From the NCBI GenBank assembly GCA_023443925.1, contig JAEZSL010000215.1, forward strand, positions 1 to 55,175: DNA of 55,175 nt, in the 5' to 3' direction. The translations under genes and the position numbers were made by a program. The notes beneath the pieces are model-generated. The model did no database searches, had not been told where the DNA came from, and saw nothing but the letters and a program-made list of their open reading frames with translations. Shown here piece by piece: positions 44,894-52,668 of this stretch (its first letter is position 1; each line of letters opens with the position of its first letter). Source of the stretch: Bacillota bacterium (GTDB taxonomy: Bacteria > Bacillota_A > Clostridia > Lachnospirales > Lachnospiraceae).

Positions 44894-45895
44894 TTATGCT
44901 TGTACTGCAAATATCCATTTATTGAAATCAATATTCAAAAATGTTTGTATCTGGTCACTAATACCGGTGTCTATATCTGTGAGTCTTTTGGCATTGTTTT
45001 CTACAAGTACCAAGGGATCTATATACCTTTTTTTGGCTGAGACATTAACACTATATTGATTTTCCGGTTTTTCCGCAGAAGTAGCAACAGCGAAGAGTTC
45101 CGTATAATTCTTCCATATTTTAGATAGCTTTTTATCATAAACCAGTTTCTTAATAACTTCGCTTTCCGTTAGATATAAATCATCTTGTATCAAGACGCCA
45201 TTTTCTATAGCGAATCGTATGATATCCGCCAAGTATTGCATTGAAAAACGGTCTTCATCTGACACGAAATAACGAGAGTTCCGCAAAGATATTTCTGTGA
45301 ATTTTTCCGCCACATCAATGGTACGGAAACAGAGTTCTTCCGTTCCGTGTTCGTTTTGTGCGACCGTCAAGTCCTTATAAATACTATTAAGAGTATCAAG
45401 TTCCATTTTATATACACAGAATGCATTACCGATTGTGTATTCCAGGCGGTCAGCCGAAAGCATGGGTGTATCATTATCGGCAATTGGATATTTATGATAA
45501 TCACAAACGTCTTCAATACTTATATGATGTTTTTTCAAAAGTTCGGTGATTTCTCTTGAGTTTTTAATAAATGATAGAGTTTGGTCTTCAGTTGATTCTT
45601 GCGTTAAATGATCGCCTTGCAGAAAATCAATTGTATGTGCAAAAACTGGTGTTGCTATATCATGAAACAATCCTGCTACAGACTGACGAATGTCGTGGGT
45701 GAAATTCCATACAATCTTTGAAACACCTACACTATGTGTAAACCGGGTGTATGGAATTCCCAGCTGGTAAAATGGAAATTTAGCATATTCACAGCCGCAA
45801 TGCATACCGATGTCGGATAATCTCTGCATTTCAGAAGTACTTGCTAGTTGTTCTAGCAAAACAGGTATTTCTTTCGTATATATTGAAGTATACAA
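44894..45895 (-). CDS. HD-domain protein, dGTPase-like
   Basis: 333 residues. TTG 45895 is ten bases after GGAG; no better start exists. Metal ligands are visible in RFTHSVGVSKIV (H54), SVAGLFHDIATP (H78-D79) and FAHTIDFLQGDHLT (H87), followed by ADRLEYTIGNA, which closes the HD site. The early part TSEMQRLSDIGMHCG and the position of the Arg residues recall dNTP triphosphohydrolase-like proteins. The family is broad, so the nucleotide substrate is a guess. Confidence 0.85.
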   Translation of the reverse strand: MYTSIYTKEIPVLLEQLASTSEMQRLSDIGMHCGCEYAKFPFYQLGIPYTRFTHSVGVSKIVWNFTHDIRQSVAGLFHDIATPVFAHTIDFLQGDHLTQESTEDQTLSFIKNSREITELLKKHHISIEDVCDYHKYPIADNDTPMLSADRLEYTIGNAFCVYKMELDTLNSIYKDLTVAQNEHGTEELCFRTIDVAEKFTEISLRNSRYFVSDEDRFSMQYLADIIRFAIENGVLIQDDLYLTESEVIKKLVYDKKLSKIWKNYTELFAVATSAEKPENQYSVNVSAKKRYIDPLVLVENNAKRLTDIDTGISDQIQTFLNIDFNKWIFAVQA

Positions 45896-45951
45896 TATTC
45901 ATACGCTCCTTCTTCATAGTATTAAATTAATGGAACCTTGTATTTAATTCA

Positions 45952-46386
45952 TTATATCCACTGTATAAATGCTGTTTTATCTTCACTGTTATACCCTGCT
46001 TGTCTGTAAAAGCTTAAAGTACTATCTTTTTGGGAGCCAGTAAGCAGCATCAATTTATAACAATTCTCTTTTAACGCAATTTCTTTTGCATAGTTTAGAC
46101 ATTTTGTTGCTAACCCTTTTCCTCTATATTCTTCATCAGTTATTACGTTTTCCACAAAAGCATATGGTTGTTGGTTATGAGTAAGGTTAGGTATTATTAC
46201 ACATACGCACGAAGATATAATCTTTCCATCTTCTTCAGCAACTATAATATGGTGGTCTTTATCATTAATAATTCGATTCCAAAGATCCATAATCTCAAAA
46301 GTCTTTTCTGGCATTGGATTACTATGTAACTGCATATATAATTTCATTAAACCATTAAAATCATCTTTATTAATTTCTCGTATCAT
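45952..46386 (-). CDS. GNAT acetyltransferase
   Basis: 144 residues, ATG 46386 with GAGGTAAG upstream. Compact single-domain GNAT: strand pair HHIIVAEEDGKIISSCVCVI, acetyl-CoA loop VITDEEYRGKGLATKCLNYA and SFYRQAGYNSEDKTAF. Typical of small-molecule N-acetyltransferases such as aminoglycoside acetyltransferases, but the substrate is not determinable. Confidence 0.88.
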   Translation of the reverse strand: MIREINKDDFNGLMKLYMQLHSNPMPEKTFEIMDLWNRIINDKDHHIIVAEEDGKIISSCVCVIIPNLTHNQQPYAFVENVITDEEYRGKGLATKCLNYAKEIALKENCYKLMLLTGSQKDSTLSFYRQAGYNSEDKTAFIQWI

Positions 46387-46446
46387 TCTTACCTCAATTC
46401 TTTCTTTTTTCTTTCCATACAGTTTTCTCCTAACATAAGCAGTTTC

Positions 46447-47292
46447 CTAATAAACATTATTCTTTACATTATTTAAATAGGTTCTCATATTCTCATCATC
46501 ATGCTTATTATAGTAATAGCTGCAATAGTCTGCAACTTGTAAGGCAAGAACGCTGAAAAGATCACATGCAATAAATATTGAATTCCACATATTATTGTAA
46601 TCGCTGTCAGAATACGTATGTAAATATTGTTCATAAATCTCCGCCGGCAAAAACCGCTTAAAATACTTTCCCATTTTACCCGAAGAAACAGTAAAATCCG
46701 TGAGGGTCCCTATATACCATTCCAGCATACTATGCAATTCTTCACGGACTATATTGTGAAACATCAGCATAGCATAAGGTAGTTCATTACGAGCTATACC
46801 CTTAGCAACATTTTGTAAACACCACCAAAAATTATTGCAGCACGACAGATAAAACAGTTCAGATGGTGGCTTAATGATATAGTCGTCATCACTTGCTTTA
46901 GGAAATGGTGGTAAAATCCCATCCTTATCCATCAACGCTATGCTCAAGCTATCATTTCCAATGAGCTCAAGTTTTTGAATTGGAATAAGAGTCAAGTCAA
47001 GCCGATTACCATCTTTAAATAACATCATCCAATTAAAATGACCTTCACCACTGGGATAACGCATGGTTTCAGGCATTTGCAGTATAAGCCTATCACCAAA
47101 AACATCTATCCAACTATTGTCCGCAGTAAATTTTTCAAACTCTTCAACTACATATACAATATCATAATCCTGATATACATCCTTTGGAGCATTTGGATTC
47201 GTACGCGAACCATTCATATAAACCGCCCGTACACGAGAATCTTTCTCTGCTGTATTTAATATTAGTTCGAACATTTCTTTTTCTGATCTCAT
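46447..47292 (-). CDS. Aminoglycoside 6-adenylyltransferase (ANT(6)/AadK-like)
   Basis: 281 residues from ATG 47292; the family usual start MRSEKEMFELIL fixes it, as a longer frame adds non-conserved residues. The nucleotidyltransferase motif is YMNGSRTNPNAPKDVYQDYD with GSR at 28-30 and the catalytic Asp pair D42/D44. LDLTLIPIQKL, CCNNFWWCLQNVAKGIARNE and the C-terminal YSDSDYNNMWNSIFIACDLF are the conserved blocks of ANT(6) enzymes. They transfer AMP to the 6-hydroxyl of streptomycin, so a streptomycin-resistance role is likely. Confidence 0.92.
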   Translation of the reverse strand: MRSEKEMFELILNTAEKDSRVRAVYMNGSRTNPNAPKDVYQDYDIVYVVEEFEKFTADNSWIDVFGDRLILQMPETMRYPSGEGHFNWMMLFKDGNRLDLTLIPIQKLELIGNDSLSIALMDKDGILPPFPKASDDDYIIKPPSELFYLSCCNNFWWCLQNVAKGIARNELPYAMLMFHNIVREELHSMLEWYIGTLTDFTVSSGKMGKYFKRFLPAEIYEQYLHTYSDSDYNNMWNSIFIACDLFSVLALQVADYCSYYYNKHDDENMRTYLNNVKNNVY

Positions 47293-47377
47293 ATGACACA
47301 CCAACCTACCCATTTAAAATTTATATTATCTTTCAGCTTTTTAATTTGATACTGAACATAGCCTTCTGCAACTCTTT

Positions 47378-47818
47378 TTAACTATAAGTTGCCACATGGA
47401 CGGTGCCTGCACGTACTTCACTATTTTTATTTGGTTTACGTTTAATAAATAACATTTTCTTTAAATCATCAAAAAGAGTTAGATCTTCTAAATAAATATC
47501 CATCCATTTACCATCATGAAAAGTATTTGCTTCATTATAAATTGTTTGAATTTTATGGGAATAAGCCTCTTGCTCAAGTTCATATTTCTCTCTCTCCTTT
47601 TTCCCATATACAATTTGTACGCATAAATTTACATCGTTTGCAAATAGAGTACAGAGTGTTTTGCCACCTCTACGATACTTACAAACATATCTCCAATTGT
47701 TCCATTTAGTCATATCCAATTTTCGTTCCATCTCGTATAAACTCTCTACCAATTCGCAGAACTGTGTCCAAATATCAAATTTATCTGCTGGAAGTAAATT
47801 TTGTAATTCTTTATCCAT
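47378..47818 (-). CDS. DUF3788-like protein
   Basis: 146 residues from ATG 47818 with GAGGTGAAAAAC upstream. Key blocks: NWRYVCKYRRGGKTLCTLFA, VYGKKEREKYE and the C-terminal LKKMLFIKRKPN. These are the typical stretches of DUF3788, a small soluble family found in accessory regions of clostridia and bacilli. Function unknown. Confidence 0.8.
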   Translation of the reverse strand: MDKELQNLLPADKFDIWTQFCELVESLYEMERKLDMTKWNNWRYVCKYRRGGKTLCTLFANDVNLCVQIVYGKKEREKYELEQEAYSHKIQTIYNEANTFHDGKWMDIYLEDLTLFDDLKKMLFIKRKPNKNSEVRAGTVHVATYS

Positions 47819-47912
47819 GTTTTTCACCTCAATTAATTGGTATTTTGATATATGGACGGTATGGTTAAAACCACATCATTATAGATCTTGCTCACATTTG
47901 AATGACTGACTC

Positions 47913-48446
47913 TTATAATGCTTGTATAATACAAAATTCAGTTAATAAATTTTGCAATCTGCTTTTTTCACGCTCCATCACTGGAAAAAGCGGATTATAT
48001 AAATAATGCTGTAAAACATCTGCATCTTTTAATACTTCATCTAATGCTGAATGGGTAACCTCCTTTGAACTGTGGTTGCGAATGGCTGAGCATATTAAAT
48101 CTGTTTCATTTTCAGTTGTCAAAGACAAATCCTCGAGAATTTGACGTGCCAAAACTGCACCGTGCTCAGCATGATTTTTTGTATTCATGGCTTTGTAAGA
48201 ATGCAAGTCATGTAACATACCAGCCATGGTCGCTAATTCAACATCTTGATTTCTTTTAAGAGCAATAAAAGCACATGTTTGCGATACCCCATATAGATGG
48301 AGATACCCACATCTTCTTTCTTGGGCGTCTTCCATATTTAGTAGAATTTCATCAATATACTTTCGAAGTCTTTCAATGCGATTATCTATTTCTTCAGCAC
48401 TTCCATTATGCAAATACTTTTGTATTTTTTTAATATGGTTTTCCAT
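47913..48446 (-). CDS. HD-domain hydrolase
   Basis: 177 residues from ATG 48446 with GGAGGAAGAA directly upstream; the GTG four codons earlier overlaps this site. HD ligands: GYLHLYGVSQ (H50), GMLHDLHSYKA (H79-D80), and the later AIRNHSSKEVTHS and DADVLQHYLYN. Matches the small HD family that includes YqeK-like and metal-dependent nucleotide hydrolases. The third HD protein of this array. Confidence 0.85.
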   Translation of the reverse strand: MENHIKKIQKYLHNGSAEEIDNRIERLRKYIDEILLNMEDAQERRCGYLHLYGVSQTCAFIALKRNQDVELATMAGMLHDLHSYKAMNTKNHAEHGAVLARQILEDLSLTTENETDLICSAIRNHSSKEVTHSALDEVLKDADVLQHYLYNPLFPVMEREKSRLQNLLTEFCIIQAL

Positions 48447-48589
48447 TTCTTCCTCCACCTATAACCTACTTATATTTAGTTTAATAATATAATAGATACT
48501 TCAGAATCTTACACAAATTGAAATTTTGCTGTTTCAACTTATAAGACTGTGTCCCCTGCTTTATGGACTTGTTCCACGGTCATGTTGAA

Positions 48590-49216
48590 TTATACTAATT
48601 TTAACTTAATATCTTCTACGATTTGATTCAAAACCTGCTCCCGTTCCGTAGACGTATCATAAATCGTAAAGCCGTATTCCATTAAATGATTTGTCATGGA
48701 CCGGCTGAAAGGAATGGCTTCATTACCAGCATAATCCCTTAGTTCATCATTAGTAAGACTGTATGTCCAATCATCTTTTGTATCGTATTTCCTGAAATCG
48801 TTAACAAATTCATCAACTGTTTTTTTATTTTGCACTAACCCTATAAGTATAAAATTGTCTTTCAATGCTTCTATCCCATATGTATTTAAGATAGGTGTTA
48901 TCTTATCAAAATTAAAATACCCACCTTCCAGCACAAATCTATTTCCTTTTACCGAATGGGCCTGGAGGTTTAACTCATATGTAACACCGTGATTGGAAGA
49001 AAATATACCAAGAAAATTACCAAGGAAGGGGGCTAAATTATCTGTGGCCTTCTCCCTATTCCAATTAAGTCTAATATCCAGCTGTGGATATGCCCCTTGA
49101 AATGTGGCGACAAGTTTATCAAGACTTATGACAAAGTAATTTAGCTCTTCATTCATTTTTCTCGCCAAAGTTGTTTTACCGGCTCTTGATGGACCAGCAA
49201 TGATTATGTTTTTCAT
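48590..49216 (-). CDS. P-loop nucleotide kinase-like protein
   Basis: 208 residues, ATG 49216 with AAGGTG upstream. P-loop IIAGPSRAGKTTLARKM at residues ~5-20. FVISLDKLVATFQGAYPQLD follows as the strand 2/acidic segment, and the C-terminus is helical (EQVLNQIVEDIKLKLV). Probably phosphorylates a small molecule, cytoplasmic. No known name. Confidence 0.83.
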   Translation of the reverse strand: MKNIIIAGPSRAGKTTLARKMNEELNYFVISLDKLVATFQGAYPQLDIRLNWNREKATDNLAPFLGNFLGIFSSNHGVTYELNLQAHSVKGNRFVLEGGYFNFDKITPILNTYGIEALKDNFILIGLVQNKKTVDEFVNDFRKYDTKDDWTYSLTNDELRDYAGNEAIPFSRSMTNHLMEYGFTIYDTSTEREQVLNQIVEDIKLKLV

Positions 49217-49267
49217 TTAAAAGCACCTTCCAATCTTTACAGAGAGCAAAAATAGCCGCCCTCCGGA

Positions 49268-49753
49268 TTACAAAATCATCTCATAGTCCATCAAATAACC
49301 AGCATATTCTTGATTCCATTCGTTTTTTCGCTTTCGTAACAATTGAAAGCCAACACTCTCGTAATTTTTTTGTGCTGGTACTAATTGTTCATCTGTAGTA
49401 ACTATAATTTTTTTAACATTATTATTCGATATCCGTTTAACTGCTTCTTCTAACTGCATTTTTCCAAATTTATTACCTTTATACTTCGTTACAATACAAT
49501 TATGACCAATTTCTATGTATTCCGGAATATGTCTTGGGTCCCAGCATATAAAACCAATTGGAATTTCATCCAATGTTGTAATAAAACCACACTTATCTGC
49601 TATTTCTAAATTATTATAGAAAAAATCATCTGCTTCTATCCAGGTCTTTCCCCAGTCCCTTTCATATCTGCTTTCAAATGAATATCCATCTTTTAGAATT
49701 TCACAAATAATTCCTCTTTGAAATTCACTGAATTTTCTATATTTAATATTCAA
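49268..49753 (-). CDS. GNAT acetyltransferase
   Basis: 161 residues; TTG 49753 is six bases after GGAGG, whereas the preceding GTG is too close to it. Acetyltransferase core: FICWDPRHIPEYIEIGHNCI, KYKGNKFGKMQLEEAVKRI (acetyl-CoA loop), and YESVGFQLLRKRKNEW. It is a one-domain GNAT; the target is unknown. It precedes the kinase-like gene at 48590 on the same strand. Confidence 0.83.
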   Translation of the reverse strand: MNIKYRKFSEFQRGIICEILKDGYSFESRYERDWGKTWIEADDFFYNNLEIADKCGFITTLDEIPIGFICWDPRHIPEYIEIGHNCIVTKYKGNKFGKMQLEEAVKRISNNNVKKIIVTTDEQLVPAQKNYESVGFQLLRKRKNEWNQEYAGYLMDYEMIL

Positions 49754-49781
49754 CACTTACCTCCAAAAAATTTCAGATTTA

Positions 49782-50405
49782 TTATTCCAAACTCAGCCAT
49801 AGAGCAGGACGAACTCCGCCGCTGTTATCGCCAGTTAAAGGGTGAATCGTGTTGCTGCTGTAGTGAAAGGTTCCATTTCCCTGAATGCCTATATTGCCGT
49901 CACCGTGGATATATACGGCTCTTCTATTGTCACGCCCGGGCGACCGAAGCCACCACCACCATATATAGCCGTCGAATGTCGATCTTCGCTTGTCATTGTT
50001 ATTGTCCTTTTTTTGAAACCAGTATCTTTGTTTGGCACTGCGGTTTTCGAGGTTTTTACTGCTGTCACCAAAATATTTGCACACTACTTCTTCAATGCTT
50101 AGAAGAAATATGTAATCCCTGGTATCTTCACCGCCTCTTGACCCGTACCACTGATTGTCTTGGTTTTTGTTTGATACCGGTATGATTCTTGACTGATCGG
50201 CTGCGGTGAATTTGTTATAAAACTCACCGTTAAGATATTTTCTTAATGAGCATTCAGCCCATGTCACATCCCCAGCGCTGTTATTATACGGATATTGTTC
50301 GATTATGTATTCAGTTATAATCAAGGCCGAATTGCCTTGTATATCAAGAATGTGCCAATGATAACCGCCAAATGGAATAGTTGCACCAATATGAAACTCC
50401 TTCAT
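49782..50405 (-). CDS. DUF6273-like secretion-region protein
   Basis: 207 residues from ATG 50405, directly after GAGGAG; a GTG 15 bases earlier overlaps that site. Recognisable blocks: ATIPFGGYHWHILDIQGNSA, ALIITEYIIEQYPYN, TWAECSLRKYLNGEFY, FLLSIEEVVCKYF, YIWWWWLRSPGRDN and GGVRPALWLSLE. The WWLRSPG and VRPALWL ends mark the DUF6273 domain, a fold seen in clostridial surface and accessory proteins. No signal peptide here. Function unknown. Confidence 0.85.
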   Translation of the reverse strand: MKEFHIGATIPFGGYHWHILDIQGNSALIITEYIIEQYPYNNSAGDVTWAECSLRKYLNGEFYNKFTAADQSRIIPVSNKNQDNQWYGSRGGEDTRDYIFLLSIEEVVCKYFGDSSKNLENRSAKQRYWFQKKDNNNDKRRSTFDGYIWWWWLRSPGRDNRRAVYIHGDGNIGIQGNGTFHYSSNTIHPLTGDNSGGVRPALWLSLE

Positions 50406-50579
50406 TCTCTTTCTCCTCACGTATAATATTTTTTCTGTAGTTCAAATTTGTCTTCAAGAGCAAAGAGCAAATTCTAATTTTTTTCGCAATAATTCTCAGA
50501 TTATCTGTTTCTTTCTTACTATCTCATTAGCTCAGCTCAATAATGTAATGGAAGTTTATTTAATCCTGTAAATTGAAAG

Positions 50580-51080
50580 TTACAGACACTTTCCATATAC
50601 ACACAAATCATATATATTATCATTCTTAAATACCGCATTTTTCATAATACCTTCCAAAATAAAATCATTTTTTTCTAAAACTCGCTGGGACGCTATATTA
50701 GGTTGGTACACGAAACCTGTTATTCGAATAATATCTAATTGCTCAAATGCAATAGAGCAGATCTGCTTTACAGCTTCTGTCATGATACCCTTTGACCACT
50801 TATTTGATAATAATAAATACCCTATCTCCGCATCCTTGCAATGTACATCACTCTTTTTTTCAACTGAAATATTACCTATATATTCTTCATTAACAACAAT
50901 AGCTCTAAAAATTCCATCTTTTCCATCCTTTTGCTGAACCATGTTAAGCCACCACTGAGCATCTCTTTCCGTGTATGGAAAAGGCAATCTATTTGATATA
51001 TATTGTCTGTCTACTTCATTACATAATTTCACTAAAAGGTTTTTATTTGCAATTTCCCATTTCATTAATCTTATATCCAA
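50580..51080 (-). CDS. GNAT acetyltransferase, RimL-like
   Basis: 166 residues from TTG 51080, following AGGAGGGATAATT; the in-frame upstream ATG has no ribosome site. Core motif EIGYLLLSNKWSKGIMTEAV holds the acetyl-CoA loop, and DIIRITGFVYQPNIASQRVL plus EKNDFILEGIMKN give the RimL end pattern. Likely N-terminal or small-molecule acetylation. Confidence 0.83.
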   Translation of the reverse strand: MDIRLMKWEIANKNLLVKLCNEVDRQYISNRLPFPYTERDAQWWLNMVQQKDGKDGIFRAIVVNEEYIGNISVEKKSDVHCKDAEIGYLLLSNKWSKGIMTEAVKQICSIAFEQLDIIRITGFVYQPNIASQRVLEKNDFILEGIMKNAVFKNDNIYDLCVYGKCL

Positions 51081-51345
51081 AATTATCCCTCCTGCCAAAT
51101 TCATGTTTGGTCATATACTACCTCATTTATTATAATATCTAACGGTTGTGAACCCTATATATGGTAATATTATACATTACATATTTGCTTAATATCAATA
51201 CATTTGATTTATCGAGTCCAACTTTCAGCTTAACTTTTATTAACAGAATTATCGCCATAATACAATTAATGTCTTATATCCATTTTATGACTATTTATAA
51301 AATTATTCAATCAAAACTTCCTATATTCTCCATGTAATAACTATA

Positions 51346-51453
51346 TCACGTAATTCTATTAAGAACCCTTCGTATTCCAGGTAAAATACTAAAACATATA
51401 ACTATTGTCTTAACAAATCCAAAATAAAAGAAGAAACAGAAATTAAATATCAT
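51346..51453 (-). CDS. Small hydrophobic peptide ORF (35 residues)
   Basis: ATG 51453 follows AAAGGAGAGACGG at good spacing and is 34 bases beyond the stop of the XRE-TPR gene, so it may be co-transcribed. The peptide starts MIFNFCFFFYFGFVKTIV and is followed by a basic end (GIRRVLNRIT), i.e. one membrane helix with positive flank, like regulatory micropeptides or type-I-toxin-like peptides. Stop TGA at 51348-51346. Between it and the next gene, 51105-51345 shows nothing else. Confidence 0.5.
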   Translation of the reverse strand: MIFNFCFFFYFGFVKTIVICFSILPGIRRVLNRIT

Positions 51454-51487
51454 TCCCGTCTCTCCTTTAATCAAGTCTCTCTAAATC

Positions 51488-52519
51488 CTACTCTCTTTCT
51501 AATCCCTTCAGTCTTTCAATCTCCCTTAAAATCCGATCAACTGCCTCACCTTCTGTAATATTCCATTCTGACTCCAATACACTAATTAATTCTTCCAATG
51601 CTTCTGCTGCCTTTTCATATTCACCCATGATTTCATAAATATGGGCACTACATTCTGCTGCGTCGGTATATTTAGGGGAGGGCTGTAATTGGAAAGCCAT
51701 TTTATTAAATTCGATTGCTTCCTGATATCTGCAGTCCGCTGCATACTTATCTGCTGCAAAGGCGTATACCAGCCAGTTATCAGGCTCATTCTTCACCATG
51801 TTATCCCAAATTTTATATGCCTCCTTATGCTCCCCTCTTGCCCAGGCAATCTCACCTGCGTATTTCTTTACGCGGCAATCATCCTCAATAACCTTTAACT
51901 GCTTCAGTATACTTTCCGCTTCGTTTAGTCTGCCATCGGCAATGAGTTCATCCAGTAAGTACATATATCCTCTTGTATAGTCCGGATTTTCTATCACAAA
52001 TTGCTGATAGTATGTAATTCTCTTATGATGATTGGCATAATTCCAATCTGTTTGGGTTCCATGTTGCGCCCATAAAAGGGATACATGATTACACTTTGCG
52101 GCTGGATTTTCTTTTAAAGCTTCTTTGGCATAATACTCAGCTTGTTCATTGTGCCGGTCAGCCTCATGATTATGCAGATCTGCCAGCAGACTCAGTGCTT
52201 TTCCACGATGAACATTATCTTCCATCTTCTCTTTCAGAAAATGCTCTGCATAATCAAAATCTGCTTTTGAAAGAATCTTATTGATTTGAAGCATATTTTC
52301 AATACGCTGAAGATGCTTTTCATCTGCAACATCAAACAGTTCATCAATGGTTACTCCAAAAAATGCGGATAATTCCGGCAGAAGCTGAATATCCGGGGTT
52401 GTTACACCATTCTCCCATTTGCTGACTGCCTGGGCTGAAATTGATAAATACCCTGCCAGTGCTTCCTGTGTTACTGATTTTTGTAATCGTAAACTTTTTA
52501 TCTTTTTACCTATATTCAT
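51488..52519 (-). CDS. XRE-family regulator with TPR-like C-terminal repeats
   Basis: 343 residues from ATG 52519 after AAGGAGG; a longer in-frame start at 52600 is upstream of the promoter. Residues 1-65 are a Cro/C1-type helix-turn-helix (KKIKSLRLQKSVTQEALAGY, LSISAQAVSKWENGVTTPDI). The rest is made of helical TPR-like repeats with conserved small and aromatic positions (NHEADRHNEQAEYYAKEALK, EPDNWLVYAFAADKYAADCR). This is the layout of peptide- or signal-responsive regulators in Bacillota. Palindromes in its promoter suggest autoregulation. Confidence 0.88.
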   Translation of the reverse strand: MNIGKKIKSLRLQKSVTQEALAGYLSISAQAVSKWENGVTTPDIQLLPELSAFFGVTIDELFDVADEKHLQRIENMLQINKILSKADFDYAEHFLKEKMEDNVHRGKALSLLADLHNHEADRHNEQAEYYAKEALKENPAAKCNHVSLLWAQHGTQTDWNYANHHKRITYYQQFVIENPDYTRGYMYLLDELIADGRLNEAESILKQLKVIEDDCRVKKYAGEIAWARGEHKEAYKIWDNMVKNEPDNWLVYAFAADKYAADCRYQEAIEFNKMAFQLQPSPKYTDAAECSAHIYEIMGEYEKAAEALEELISVLESEWNITEGEAVDRILREIERLKGLERE

Positions 52520-52534
52520 TCCGTATTTCCTCCT

Positions 52535-52589
52535 TGACCGGTCATATTTATTATAACCGTATCCATTACCAGGTTTCAATAACCGGTCA
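52535..52589 (-). promoter_or_regulatory. Promoter and paired palindromic operators of the XRE-TPR gene
   Basis: Minus strand TTGAAA (52579-52574), 18-base spacer, TATAAT (52555-52550). The palindrome TGACCGGTCA (52535-52544) lies between the -10 and the ribosome site, and a near-copy TAACCGGTCA (52580-52589) sits just upstream of the -35. Two sites flanking the promoter fit cooperative autorepression. Confidence 0.65.
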
Positions 52590-52668
52590 AGTGAATTCAA
52601 GTTAACAGATAGTTAACTCCAATTAATTCTGATTCTATTATGGCTTTTAGCCCTATATCTTAAGAAAA

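Noticed and set aside
49718..50185. Plus-strand 155-codon frame overlapping the DUF6273 gene
   Set aside because: Cys/Arg-rich antisense frame without a ribosome site; the minus frame carries clear DUF6273 motifs.
26760..52519. Chromosomal integron
   Set aside because: I looked for repeated hairpin-forming attC-like elements between genes and for an integrase and saw neither; gaps differ in sequence and size.
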